Assembly: GCF_002899455.1 (NCBI RefSeq)
Contig: NZ_PPFB01000001.1
Span: 5,121,001-5,185,000, forward strand
From: Streptomyces sp. DH-12
GTDB lineage: Bacteria; Actinomycetota; Actinomycetes; Streptomycetales; Streptomycetaceae
Length of the DNA stretch: 64,000 nucleotides
Direction of reading: 5' to 3'
In this document: piece after piece, positions 43,215 through 52,324 of the stretch
Numbering within the stretch: the stretch's first letter is position 1
How the letters are laid out: each line of letters begins with the position of its first letter
The notes under the pieces: model-generated
The model's database searches: none
Told to the model about the DNA's origin: nothing
What the model saw: only the letters and a program-made list of their open reading frames with translations
Position numbers and translations under genes: made by a program

Positions 43215-43426
43215 AGCCGCCCGTCGGCGCGTACGTCGTGGACACCCGCGCCGGGCGGCTCGGCGTCGTCATGGGGTACGAGGGGCCCTACGTCCAGCTG
43301 AGACCCTACGGCGGTGGCCGGGAGTGGGACGCCGATCCCCTGGTCGTGCGGCACGCGACCCCCGGGGAGCGGCTGCGCGCGGCCACCGCGTACGCCAACG
43401 CCAGGAGCCGCGGCGAGGTGCCGTGA
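43211..43426 (+). CDS. Small KOW/SH3-like protein next to the XRE/DUF397 locus
   Basis: A 71-residue protein with a beta-rich core: PPVGAYVVDTRAGRLGVVMG, YEGPYVQLRPYGGGREWDAD, then a helix ERLRAATAYANA. The pattern resembles a small SH3/KOW-type barrel often seen at these loci. GTG 43211 lies in the GTGA overlap with the previous gene. Probably acts with the XRE/DUF397 system, inferred from position. Confidence 0.75.
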   Translation: MKPPVGAYVVDTRAGRLGVVMGYEGPYVQLRPYGGGREWDADPLVVRHATPGERLRAATAYANARSRGEVP

Positions 43427-43434
43427 ACGTGCGC

Positions 43435-43450
43435 GACAATGGCTGTCATG
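43435..43450 (+). promoter_or_regulatory. -10 box GACAAT with leaderless-type start of recO
   Basis: GACAAT (43435-43440) ends 7 bases before ATG 43448, with GCGCGACAATGG matching the boxes at hemW and dusB. Confidence 0.55.
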
Positions 43451-44197
43451 AGTCTGTTCCGCGACGACGGCATCGTGCTGCGCACCCAGAAACTGGGTGA
43501 GGCGGACCGGATCATCACCCTGCTCACCCGCGGTCACGGGCGGGTGCGCGCCGTGGCGAGGGGCGTGCGCCGGACCAAGTCCAAGTTCGGCGCCCGCCTG
43601 GAACCGTTCTCGCACGTGGACGTGCAGTTCTTCGCCAAGGGCAGCGAGCTGGTCGGACGCGGGCTGCCGCTGTGCACGCAGAGCGAGACGATCGCGCCGT
43701 ACGGCGGCGGCATCGTCACCGACTACGCGCGCTACACCGCCGGCACGGCCATGCTGGAGACCGCCGAGCGGTTCACCGACCACGAGGGCGAGCCGGCCGT
43801 GCAGCAGTACCTGCTGCTGGTCGGCGGACTGCGCACCCTCGCCCGGGGGGAACACGCCCCGCACCTGGTGCTCGACGCGTTCCTGCTGCGCTCCCTCGCG
43901 GTCAACGGGTACGCGCCCAGCTTCACGGACTGCGCGAGGTGCGGCATGCCGGGACCGAACCGGTTCTTCTCGGTCGCGTCGGGCGGAACCGTCTGCGCCG
44001 ACTGCCGCGTCCCCGGGAGCGTCGTACCCTCCCCGCAGGCCCTGGAACTCCTGGGCGCGCTGCTTACGGGAGACTGGGACACGGCGGACGCGTGCGAGGC
44101 ACGCCACGTCCGGGAGGCGAGCGGGCTGGTGTCCGCCTACCTCCACTGGCACCTGGAGCGCGGGCTGCGCTCGCTCCGGTACGTCGAGAAGCAGTGA
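43448..44197 (+). CDS. recO: RecO, DNA repair protein
   Basis: RecO loads RecA with RecF and RecR at single-strand gaps. The 249-residue protein starts MSLFRDDGIVLRTQKLGEAD, an OB-fold domain, then a helical domain and a zinc site: CARCGMPGP and a downstream CADC (C4 type). I chose ATG 43448 because of the -10 box 7 bases before; ATG 43439-type extensions add only residues without conservation. uppS follows 28 bases downstream, a common arrangement in actinobacteria. Confidence 0.95.
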   Translation: MSLFRDDGIVLRTQKLGEADRIITLLTRGHGRVRAVARGVRRTKSKFGARLEPFSHVDVQFFAKGSELVGRGLPLCTQSETIAPYGGGIVTDYARYTAGTAMLETAERFTDHEGEPAVQQYLLLVGGLRTLARGEHAPHLVLDAFLLRSLAVNGYAPSFTDCARCGMPGPNRFFSVASGGTVCADCRVPGSVVPSPQALELLGALLTGDWDTADACEARHVREASGLVSAYLHWHLERGLRSLRYVEKQ

Positions 44198-44225
44198 CCA
44201 CCCAGCACGAGGAGACGAGAGACAC

Positions 44226-45059
44226 ATGGCCGTACGCGGATTCCTGGGGCGGCAGCGCCGGGAGTACAGGACCCCGGAACCGCACCCCTCCGGCGCGCGG
44301 CCCCCGAGGCTTCCCGGGGAACTGGTCCCCCACCATGTGGCGATCGTCATGGACGGCAACGGACGCTGGGCGAAGCAGCGGGGCCTGCCGCGCACCGAGG
44401 GGCACAAGGTGGGCGCCGAGCGGGTGCTCGACGTGCTCCAGGGCGGCATCGAGATGGGCGTGGGCGCCATCTCGCTGTACGCCTTCTCCACCGAGAACTG
44501 GAAGCGGTCGCCGGACGAGGTGCGCTTCTTGATGAACTTCAACCGGGACTTCATCCGCAAGAGCCGGGACCAGCTCGACGAACTGGGCGTGCGGGTCCGC
44601 TGGGTGGGCCGCATGCCCAAGCTGTGGAGGTCCGTCGCCAAGGAGCTCCAGGTCGCCCAGGAGCAGACCAAGGACAACGACCGGCTGACGCTGTACTTCT
44701 GCATGAACTACGGCGGCCGGGCCGAGATCGCCGACGCCGCGCAGGCGCTCGCCGAGGACGTGAAGGCCGGCCGGCTCGACCCGTCCAAGGTCAACGAGAA
44801 GACGCTCCAGCGGTACCTGTACTACCCGGACATGCCGGACGTGGACCTGTTCCTGCGGCCGAGCGGCGAGCAGCGCACCTCCAACTACCTGCTGTGGCAG
44901 AGCGCCTACGCGGAGCTGGTGTTCCAGGACGTGCTGTGGCCGGACTTCGACCGGCGTGATCTGTGGCGGGCGTGCGTGGAGTTCGCGTCCCGCGACCGGC
45001 GGTTCGGCGGGGCCATCCCCAACGAGGAGCTGCAGGCCATGGAGGGCCGCCAGTCCTGA
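44226..45059 (+). CDS. uppS: Isoprenyl transferase (undecaprenyl diphosphate synthase family)
   Basis: A 277-residue cis-prenyltransferase producing long polyprenyl diphosphate for cell wall lipid carriers. The N-terminus carries an extra basic segment. HHVAIVMDGNGRWAKQRGL holds the catalytic Asp at about residue 43; YAFSTENWKR and FLRPSGEQRTSNYLLWQ are the later family motifs. A GAGGAGACGAG stretch precedes ATG 44226. It shares an operon-like arrangement with recO. Confidence 0.94.
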   Translation: MAVRGFLGRQRREYRTPEPHPSGARPPRLPGELVPHHVAIVMDGNGRWAKQRGLPRTEGHKVGAERVLDVLQGGIEMGVGAISLYAFSTENWKRSPDEVRFLMNFNRDFIRKSRDQLDELGVRVRWVGRMPKLWRSVAKELQVAQEQTKDNDRLTLYFCMNYGGRAEIADAAQALAEDVKAGRLDPSKVNEKTLQRYLYYPDMPDVDLFLRPSGEQRTSNYLLWQSAYAELVFQDVLWPDFDRRDLWRACVEFASRDRRFGGAIPNEELQAMEGRQS

Positions 45060-45322
45060 GCCGGCGTGCGCCGGGCGTGGTCTCCGGCCGCGTGTCGCAC
45101 GGCTGCTGCCCGTGCCGCGCGGCCGGTCCGGCGGGATGCCCGACATGGCCCCGTCCGAGGTGCGGCGCACCGCCGCGGCCTCGCGGCGTTCGTGGCGGGC
45201 GCTGGTCCTGATCGGCGCGGTGGTGCTTGCTGTGCGCCGCCGTGTGCCGCGTCGCCCTGCCGCGGCAGGACGACGCGGGCGGCGGAACCCGGGCGCGCCC
45301 CGGGCACGCCCGGGACCGGGCC
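45060..45322. other. Spacer between uppS and zur
   Basis: The 263-base stretch between convergent uppS and zur has short frames without good codon bias. CCCGGG CACG CCCGGG near 45297-45313 could form a weak hairpin terminator. I see no gene. Confidence 0.4.
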
Positions 45323-45733
45323 TCAGGCGGCCGCGCAGTCGGCGCAGGTGCCGAAGATCTCCACCGTGTGCGCCACGTTGACGTAGCCGTGCTCGGCGGC
45401 GATGGCCTCCGCCCACTTCTCCACGGCCGGACCCTCGACCTCGACGGCCTTGCCGCAGGTGCGGCAGACCAGGTGGTGGTGATGGTCGTCGGTGGAGCAA
45501 CGGCGGTAGACGGACTCGCCGTCGGCGGTGCGCAGGACGTCGACCTCACCGGCGTCGGCGAGGGACTGCAGCGTGCGGTAGACCGTGGTGAGCCCGACCG
45601 AGTCGCCCTTGTGCTTGAGCATGTCGTGCAGTTCCTGCGCGCTGCGGAACTCGTCGACCTCCTGAAGGCAAGCCGCCACGGCGGCACGCTGCCGGGTGGC
45701 GCGGCCCTTCACGGGCGGTCCTGCGGTCGTCAC
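45323..45733 (-). CDS. zur: Zinc uptake regulator Zur (Fur family)
   Basis: A 136-residue Fur-family repressor, by context Zur: it lies next to znu genes and a Zur-type box lies upstream of znuA. The N-terminal winged helix includes QRAAVAACLQEVDEFRSAQE and LTTVYRTLQSLADAGEVD. Metal and dimer motifs are DDHHHHLVCRTCGK and a C-terminal CADC, so structural and sensory zinc sites are present. It is convergent with uppS and 61 bases after znuB, so it may share their transcript. Confidence 0.93.
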   Translation of the reverse strand: MTTAGPPVKGRATRQRAAVAACLQEVDEFRSAQELHDMLKHKGDSVGLTTVYRTLQSLADAGEVDVLRTADGESVYRRCSTDDHHHHLVCRTCGKAVEVEGPAVEKWAEAIAAEHGYVNVAHTVEIFGTCADCAAA

Positions 45734-45794
45734 CGGAATGCCTCCTCACGTCTGGCTGCTGCCGGGGCCATTGTGCCAGTCCGGTCGCGGAGAG

Positions 45795-46697
45795 TCAGGC
45801 GCCGACCTTCCCGTCCGCCGGACGACTGGCGGGGATCGCGCACTCCGTGGGGTCGGCGCCGGGCTGTACGGCGGCCCGGGCCCGGGCGCGGCGCCGGGCC
45901 AGCGGGGCGGCCAGCGCGGTCAGCAGCATGAAGGCGCCGATGGTCAGCAGCACGATCGTCGCGCCGGGCGGCACGTCCTGGTAGTACGAGGTGACGGTGC
46001 CGCCGACGGCCACGCTGACGCCGATCGCGACGGCGACGGCGAACGTGGCGGCGAAGCTCCGGGTGAGCTGCTGGGCCGCCGCGACCGGCACCACCATGAG
46101 CGCGCTCACCAGCAGCAGGCCCACCACCCGCATCGCCACCGACACCGTGACCGCGGCGGTGACCGCCGTGAGGAGGTTCAGGAACCGCACCGGCAGGCCC
46201 GTCACCCGCGCGAACTCCTCGTCCTGGCTGACCGCGAACAGCTGCCGCCGCAGGCCCACGGTGACCAGCACCACGAACGCGGCCAGCACGCAGATCGCGG
46301 TCACGTCGGACGGGGAGACCGTGGACAGCGAGCCGAACAGGAACGACGAGAGGTTCGAGGTGGAGCCGCCGGGCGCGAGGTTGATGAACATCACGCCGCC
46401 GGCCATGCCGCCGTAGAAGAGCATCGCGAGGGCGATGTCGCCGCGGGTCCGGGCGTACCAGCGGACCAGTTCCATGAAGACGGCGCCGAGGACGGACACC
46501 ACGGCCGCCATCCACACCGGGGACCAGGACAGCAGGAAGCCGAGGCCCACGCCGGTCATCGCCACGTGGCCGATGCCGTCGCCCATGAGCGCCTGGCGGC
46601 GCTGGACGAGGTAGACGCCGACCGCGGGGGCGGTGACGCCGACCAGGACGGCGGCGAGCAGCGCCCGCTGCATGAAGGCGTAGTCGAGGATCTCCAT
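45795..46697 (-). CDS. znuB: Zinc ABC transporter permease
   Basis: A 300-residue ABC-3 family permease with about nine membrane helices, starting MEILDYAFMQRALLAAVLVG. The GDGIGHVAMTGVGLGFLL segment and GDIALAMLFYGGMAGG are characteristic. ATG 46697 overlaps the znuC stop. A histidine/arginine-rich C-terminal tail follows the last helix. It would form the zinc channel with the ATPase and the lipoprotein upstream in the operon. Confidence 0.93.
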   Translation of the reverse strand: MEILDYAFMQRALLAAVLVGVTAPAVGVYLVQRRQALMGDGIGHVAMTGVGLGFLLSWSPVWMAAVVSVLGAVFMELVRWYARTRGDIALAMLFYGGMAGGVMFINLAPGGSTSNLSSFLFGSLSTVSPSDVTAICVLAAFVVLVTVGLRRQLFAVSQDEEFARVTGLPVRFLNLLTAVTAAVTVSVAMRVVGLLLVSALMVVPVAAAQQLTRSFAATFAVAVAIGVSVAVGGTVTSYYQDVPPGATIVLLTIGAFMLLTALAAPLARRRARARAAVQPGADPTECAIPASRPADGKVGA

Positions 46698-47496
46698 CAG
46701 CTCAGCAGTCCCGTGCGGATCGGTCCGGCGTCCGCCGGTGCGTGCGGGTGTACGTGATCGTGGCCGGGCAGGGCGTGCTGGCCGACCGCCTTGGGCGGCG
46801 GGCCGTCGTGCAGCACGCAGCCGTCGCGGAGCACGACCGCCCGGTCGATCAGGGGTTCCAGCGGGCCCAGTTCGTGCAGGACGAGGAGGACCGTGGCGCC
46901 CCGGCCGACCTGCGTGCGCAGCGTCTCGGCGAGGACCTCCTGGCTGGCCAGGTCCACCCCCGCCATCGGCTCGTCCATGATCAGCAGTTCCGGTTCGGCG
47001 GCGAGGGCGCGGGCGATCAGGACCCGCTGGTGCTGGCCGCCGGACAGGGCGTCGACGGAGTCCTTGGCGCGGTCCGCCATGCCGACCAGCTCCAGGGCCC
47101 GGCGGACGGCCTCGCGGTCGCCCTTGCGGAACAGCCCGAAGCGGGTGCGGGCGAGCCGTCCCGAGGAGACGACCTCGGTGACCGTGGCGGGCACTCCGCC
47201 GGCGGCCGTGGTGCGCTGCGGGACGTAGCCCACCCGCGCCCAGTCGCGGAACCGGCGCCGCGGGGCGCCGAACAGCTCGATCTCGCCGGCGGTGACCGGC
47301 ACCTGGCCGATGACCGTGCGCACGGCGGTGGACTTGCCGGAGCCGTTGGCGCCGAGCAGGGCGACGACCTCACCGCGGCGCACGGTGAGGTCGATGCCGC
47401 GCAGCACGGGGCGCGAGCCCAGCTCGGCGCGCACCCCCCGCAGGGTGATGACGGGCTCGGCGGTCATGCCGTCCTCCGGTGTCGCGTCGTCGGAGG

Positions 47497-47500
<4 letters not shown>
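46697..47500 (-). CDS. znuC: Zinc ABC transporter ATP-binding protein
   Basis: A 267-residue ABC ATPase with Walker A LLGANGSGKST, signature ALSGGQHQR, Walker B LLIMDEP and the switch His in LLVLHELG. The C-terminus is histidine-rich (GQHALPGHDHVHPHAPADAG), like other zinc importers. GTG 47500 lies in a GTGA overlap with znuA; ATG 47467, with GGAGGA just before, is an alternative. It couples ATP hydrolysis to zinc import. Confidence 0.93.
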
Positions 47501-48549
<1,049 letters not shown>

Positions 48550-48570
48550 GACAGTCATTTTCAACCAAAA

Positions 48571-48585
48571 TGGAAACCGTTGTCA
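48571..48585. promoter_or_regulatory. Zur box upstream of znuA
   Basis: TGGAAACCGTTGTCA (48571-48585) is a near palindrome matching TGNNAACNNTTNNCA, resembling actinobacterial Zur boxes. It lies 22 bases upstream of the znuA start and near a zur gene. Confidence 0.7.
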
Positions 48586-48619
48586 ACAAGCCCTCCGAAG
48601 TCCGCATGGGGGGACCGAT

Positions 48620-48650
48620 TTGGTCGAGGGGCCGTCCCCGCCGGTAACCT
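48620..48650 (+). promoter_or_regulatory. Candidate glyS promoter
   Basis: TTGGTC (48620-48625) and TAACCT (48645-48650) could be a -35/-10 pair with a 19-base spacer, 60 bases before glyS. Confidence 0.45.
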
Positions 48651-48709
48651 GAGGCATTCGCTGGAAGCATCTCCGCTTCGTCGCCCGTCGTCGTAATGAA
48701 GAGAGCACC

Positions 48710-50092
48710 GTGGCCGCCGACAAGATCGACACCATCGTCAGCCTGAGCAAGCGCCGTGGCTTCGTATTCCCCTGCAGTGAGATCTACGGCGGCCAGCGGG
48801 CCGCCTGGGACTACGGGCCGCTGGGTGTCGAGCTCAAGGAGAACCTGAAGCGCCAGTGGTGGCGCTACATGGTGACGTCGCGTGAGGACGTGGTCGGCAT
48901 CGACTCGTCCGTCATCCTGGCCCCCGAGGTGTGGGTCGCCTCCGGCCACGTCGCCACCTTCACCGATCCGCTCACCGAGTGCACCTCCTGCCACAAGCGG
49001 TTCCGCGCGGACCACCTGGAGGAGGCGTACGAGGAGAAGAAGGGGAAGGCCCCGGAGAACGGCCTGGCCGACCTCAACTGCCCCAACTGCGGCAACAAGG
49101 GCACCTTCACCGAGCCCAAGCAGTTCTCGGGCCTGCTCTCCACCCACCTCGGCCCGACGCAGGACTCCGGCTCCGTCGCCTACCTGCGCCCCGAGACGGC
49201 CCAGGGCATCTTCACCAACTTCGCCCAGGTGCAGACCACGTCGCGCCGCAAGCCGCCGTTCGGCATCGCCCAGATGGGCAAGTCCTTCCGCAACGAGATC
49301 ACGCCCGGCAACTTCATCTTCCGGACCCGCGAGTTCGAGCAGATGGAGATGGAGTTCTTCGTCAAGCCGGGCGAGGACGAGAAGTGGCAGGAGTACTGGA
49401 TGGAGCAGCGCTGGAACTGGTACACCGGTCTCGGCCTGCGCGAGGAGAACATGCGGTGGTACGAGCACCCGAAGGAGAAGCTCTCCCACTACTCCAAGCG
49501 CACCGCTGACATCGAGTACCGCTTCCAGTTCGGCGGCAGCGAGTGGGGCGAGCTGGAGGGCGTCGCCAACCGCACCGACTACGACCTCGGCGCGCACTCC
49601 AAGGCGTCCGGCCAGGACCTCTCCTACTTCGACCAGGAGGCCGGCGAGCGCTGGACGCCGTACGTCATCGAGCCGGCGGCCGGTGTCGGCCGGGCGATGC
49701 TCGCCTTCCTGCTCGACGCCTACGTCGAGGACGAGGCGCCCAACGCCAAGGGCAAGCTGGAGAAGCGCACGGTGCTGCGGCTCGACCACCGCCTGGCCCC
49801 GGTGAAGGTCGCGGTGCTGCCGCTGTCCCGCAACCCGGAGCTGTCCCCGAAGGCCAAGGGCCTCGCCCAGACGCTGCGACAGAACTGGAACATCGAGTTC
49901 GACGACGCCGGCGCCATCGGCCGCCGCTACCGCCGTCAGGACGAGATCGGCACGCCGTTCTGCGTGACCGTCGACTTCGACACCCTGGACGACAACGCGG
50001 TGACCGTGCGCGAGCGCGACACCATGAAGCAGGAGCGGGTCTCCCTCGACCAGATCGAGGGCTACCTGGCCGCCCGCCTGGTCGGCTGCTGA
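48710..50092 (+). CDS. glyS: Glycyl-tRNA synthetase (alpha2 type)
   Basis: A 460-residue class II aminoacyl-tRNA synthetase of the homodimeric GlyRS type. It begins DTIVSLSKRRGFVFPCSEIY and contains a zinc insertion with CTSCHKRFR and CPNCGNKGTF. Motif 2 is FRNEITPGNFIFRTREFEQMEMEFF and motif 3 is VIEPAAGVGRAMLAFL, and a C-terminal anticodon-binding domain follows. GTG 48710 has only a weak GAAGAGAG before it. A 17-bp terminator follows at 50111-50148. Confidence 0.96.
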   Translation: MAADKIDTIVSLSKRRGFVFPCSEIYGGQRAAWDYGPLGVELKENLKRQWWRYMVTSREDVVGIDSSVILAPEVWVASGHVATFTDPLTECTSCHKRFRADHLEEAYEEKKGKAPENGLADLNCPNCGNKGTFTEPKQFSGLLSTHLGPTQDSGSVAYLRPETAQGIFTNFAQVQTTSRRKPPFGIAQMGKSFRNEITPGNFIFRTREFEQMEMEFFVKPGEDEKWQEYWMEQRWNWYTGLGLREENMRWYEHPKEKLSHYSKRTADIEYRFQFGGSEWGELEGVANRTDYDLGAHSKASGQDLSYFDQEAGERWTPYVIEPAAGVGRAMLAFLLDAYVEDEAPNAKGKLEKRTVLRLDHRLAPVKVAVLPLSRNPELSPKAKGLAQTLRQNWNIEFDDAGAIGRRYRRQDEIGTPFCVTVDFDTLDDNAVTVRERDTMKQERVSLDQIEGYLAARLVGC

Positions 50093-50110
50093 CCCCTCGT
50101 CAGACCGGTG

Positions 50111-50148
50111 CGAACGCCGGGTCCCGGATCTCCGGGGCCCGGCGTTCG
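50111..50148 (+). terminator. glyS terminator
   Basis: Arms 50111-50127 and 50132-50148 pair over 17 positions with one G.U wobble around an ATCT loop, 19 bases after the glyS stop. Confidence 0.85.
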
Positions 50149-50234
50149 GCGTTCTCGGGAGCCGTCGCCGGGCTCGCCCGAGGGGCGGGGCGCCGGGTGA
50201 CGGAGGCCGGGGGCGGATGCCCGGCGACGGGCAA

Positions 50235-50266
50235 ACGAATGACAGATATTGAAATCTGTCATTCGT
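50235..50266. promoter_or_regulatory. Perfect 13-bp palindromic operator before the aldo/keto reductase
   Basis: ACGAATGACAGAT (50235-50247) and ATCTGTCATTCGT (50254-50266) are perfect complements around a 6-base centre. It is A/T-rich in a GC-rich context and sits 17 bases before the reductase start, with AGGGTGGA after it as ribosome binding site. A TetR-family gene lies just downstream and is the likely binder. Confidence 0.8.
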
Positions 50267-50283
50267 CATGTCAGGGTGGACGC

Positions 50284-51294
50284 ATGACGATGCACACACG
50301 ACCTCTCGGAACGACCGGCCCCCGGGTGTCCGCCCTGGGACTCGGCTGCATGGGCATGTCCGCGCTGTACGGCACGGCGGACCGGACCGAGGCGATCGCC
50401 ACGATCCACGCCGCCCTGGACGCCGGCGTCACCCTGCTCGACACCGGCGACTTCTACGGCATGGGCCACAACGAGCTGCTGATCGGCGAGGCGCTGCGCA
50501 CCGCCCCCGCCGGCCTGCGCGAACAGGCCCTCACCAGCGTCAAGTTCGGCACCCTGCGCGACCCGGACGGCGGCTGGGGCCCGATGGACGGCCGCCCGGC
50601 CGCGGTGCGGAACTTCGCCGCGTACTCGCTCCAGCGCCTGGGCGTCGACCACATCGACGTCTACCGCATCTCCCGCGCCGACCCCGACGTGCCGATCGAG
50701 GAGACCGTCGGCGCCATCGCGGAACTCGTCGAGAAGGGCCACGTACGGCACATCGGGCTCAGCGAGGTCGGCGCCGACGCCGTCCGCCGGGCCGCCGCCA
50801 CCGCGCCGATCACGGACCTCCAGATCGAGTACTCGCTGATCTCCCGCGCCGTGGAGGACCAGATCCTGCCCACCACCCGCGAACTGGGCATCTCCGTCAC
50901 GGCGTACGGGGTGCTCTCGCGCGGCCTGATCTCCGGCCACTTCACCGCCGACCGGCAGCTCTCCGCGGACGACTTCCGGGCCCGCTCGCCCCGCTTCCAG
51001 GGCGACAACCTCCGGCACAACCTGGGCCTCGTCGAGGCGCTGCGCGAGATCGCCGCCCGCAAGGGCGTCACCGTCGCGCAGATCGCCATCGCCTGGGTGC
51101 TGTCGCGCGGCGAGGACATCGTGCCGCTGGTCGGCGCCCGCACCCGGGAGCGGCTGACGGAGTCGCTGGGCGCGCTGGACGTCACGCTCGACGCGGACGA
51201 CCTCGCGGCGATCGAGCGGGCGGTGCCGCCCGGCGCCGCGGCGGGCGCCCGCTACCCGGAGCCGCAGATGGCACACCTCGGCACCGAGGAGTGA
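50284..51294 (+). CDS. Aldo/keto reductase family oxidoreductase
   Basis: A 336-residue NADPH-dependent aldo/keto reductase of the YajO/AKR13-like type. It starts MTMHTRPLGTTGPRVSALGL; the catalytic residues are Asp in LLDTGDFYGMG with the tetrad Tyr, Lys in TSVKFG and a later His region (HIGLSEVGAD). Nucleotide binding is shown by VPLVGARTRERL. The preceding palindrome probably represses it until an aldehyde or electrophile appears, with the TetR gene downstream as regulator. Confidence 0.9.
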   Translation: MTMHTRPLGTTGPRVSALGLGCMGMSALYGTADRTEAIATIHAALDAGVTLLDTGDFYGMGHNELLIGEALRTAPAGLREQALTSVKFGTLRDPDGGWGPMDGRPAAVRNFAAYSLQRLGVDHIDVYRISRADPDVPIEETVGAIAELVEKGHVRHIGLSEVGADAVRRAAATAPITDLQIEYSLISRAVEDQILPTTRELGISVTAYGVLSRGLISGHFTADRQLSADDFRARSPRFQGDNLRHNLGLVEALREIAARKGVTVAQIAIAWVLSRGEDIVPLVGARTRERLTESLGALDVTLDADDLAAIERAVPPGAAAGARYPEPQMAHLGTEE

Positions 51295-51307
51295 TCCCGG
51301 CGCCGGG

Positions 51308-51323
51308 TACGGTCTAGTGCATG
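51308..51323 (+). promoter_or_regulatory. -10 box TACGGT with leaderless-type start of the TetR gene
   Basis: TACGGT (51308-51313) ends 7 bases before ATG 51321. It lies within 26 bases of the reductase stop, so the regulator may have its own weak promoter as well as read-through. Confidence 0.5.
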
Positions 51324-51908
51324 GCAGCGACCGAGACCCTGACCGCCGAGCGCATCCTGGAGGCGACCGAGGAGGTGCTGCGCCGGCACGGCCCGGCGAA
51401 GGCCACCGTGGTGGACGTGGCCCGCGCCCTCGGCGTCAGCCACGGCAGCGTCTACCGGCACTTCCGCACCAAGGCGGCGCTGCGCGAGGCGGTCACCAAG
51501 CGGTGGCTGGACCGTACGTCCGAGGCGCTGGGCGGGATAGCCGGCGACGGCTCCCGCGACCCCGAGTCTCGGCTGCGGGACTGGCTCGCCGCCCTCTTCA
51601 CCGCCAAGCGCCGCAAGGCGGGCGACGATCCGGAGCTGTTCGCCACCTACAGCGTGCTGGCCGGCGAGCAGGTCGGGGCGGTCGCCGAGCACATCGACGA
51701 GCTGACCGGGCAGCTGGCGCGGATCGTCGCCGACGGGGTGGCCGCAGGCGTCTTCCACAGCGAGGACCCCGCGGCCAGCGCCCGCGCCGTCTTCCAGACC
51801 ACCGGCCGCTTCCACGACCCGGCCCACGCGGGGGAGTGGGACACCCCGGAGGCGGACGCCGACTTCGAGGCGGCGGTGAACCTGCTGGTGCGGGGGCTGC
51901 GCGCCTGA
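51321..51908 (+). CDS. TetR family transcriptional regulator
   Basis: A 195-residue TetR regulator. The helix-turn-helix is ATVVDVARALGVSHGSVYRH, with FRTKAALREAVTKRW at its end. The ligand domain (HIDELTGQLARIVADGVAAG and following) is helical. It follows the aldo/keto reductase by 26 bases on the same strand, and the perfect palindrome at 50235-50266 is its probable operator, giving negative control of the reductase and possibly itself. Confidence 0.92.
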   Translation: MAATETLTAERILEATEEVLRRHGPAKATVVDVARALGVSHGSVYRHFRTKAALREAVTKRWLDRTSEALGGIAGDGSRDPESRLRDWLAALFTAKRRKAGDDPELFATYSVLAGEQVGAVAEHIDELTGQLARIVADGVAAGVFHSEDPAASARAVFQTTGRFHDPAHAGEWDTPEADADFEAAVNLLVRGLRA

Positions 51909-51921
51909 CCGCGCGGGCCGG

Positions 51922-52128
51922 TCAGGCCGCGGTCGGGTCCACGGTCGCCTGGTGCGCCCGCAGCAGGTGCTCCTGCGCCTTCAGCCAGGGCAGGAACGGT
52001 GCGCCCCGGCGCCACCCGCACGTGTCGCACCTGAGGGTGCGCTGCACCCCGGTGCGGTGGACGCGCACGGTGTGCTCACGGCCGTGCAGGTCCCAGCGGC
52101 TGACCTTGCTCGAGTCGATCTGGGGCAT
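51922..52128 (-). CDS. Small zinc-finger-like protein
   Basis: A 68-residue protein from ATG 52128 with GGAGG at about 6 bases. It has RTLRCDTCGWRRG followed by HLLRAH, a CxxC-x-H-x-H arrangement that could bind zinc. Function unknown. It is convergent with the TetR gene and downstream of the MFS exporter gene. Confidence 0.7.
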   Translation of the reverse strand: MPQIDSSKVSRWDLHGREHTVRVHRTGVQRTLRCDTCGWRRGAPFLPWLKAQEHLLRAHQATVDPTAA

Positions 52129-52239
52129 GGACGCCTCCGGCGGTCGGCGGATCGTTGTCGCCGTGCTTCTGCCCCCGTCCGGGGACGGCAAGGAGTGTGC
52201 GGCGGAACCCGCATCGGCAGGCGGGGCTCCGCCGGCCTC

Positions 52240-52275
52240 GTCGCGCCCCGGTGCCGCACGGCACCGGGGCGCGAC
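52240..52275. terminator. 16-bp terminator after the MFS exporter gene
   Basis: Arms 52240-52255 and 52260-52275 pair perfectly over 16 bp with a GCAC loop, 50 bases after the MFS stop on the minus strand. The rest of the spacer, 52129-52324, shows no gene. Confidence 0.8.
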
Positions 52276-52324
52276 CGCACACAGAGCCCCACCGCCCGCC
52301 CGGTCCGGCTTCCGTGCCGCCGGC

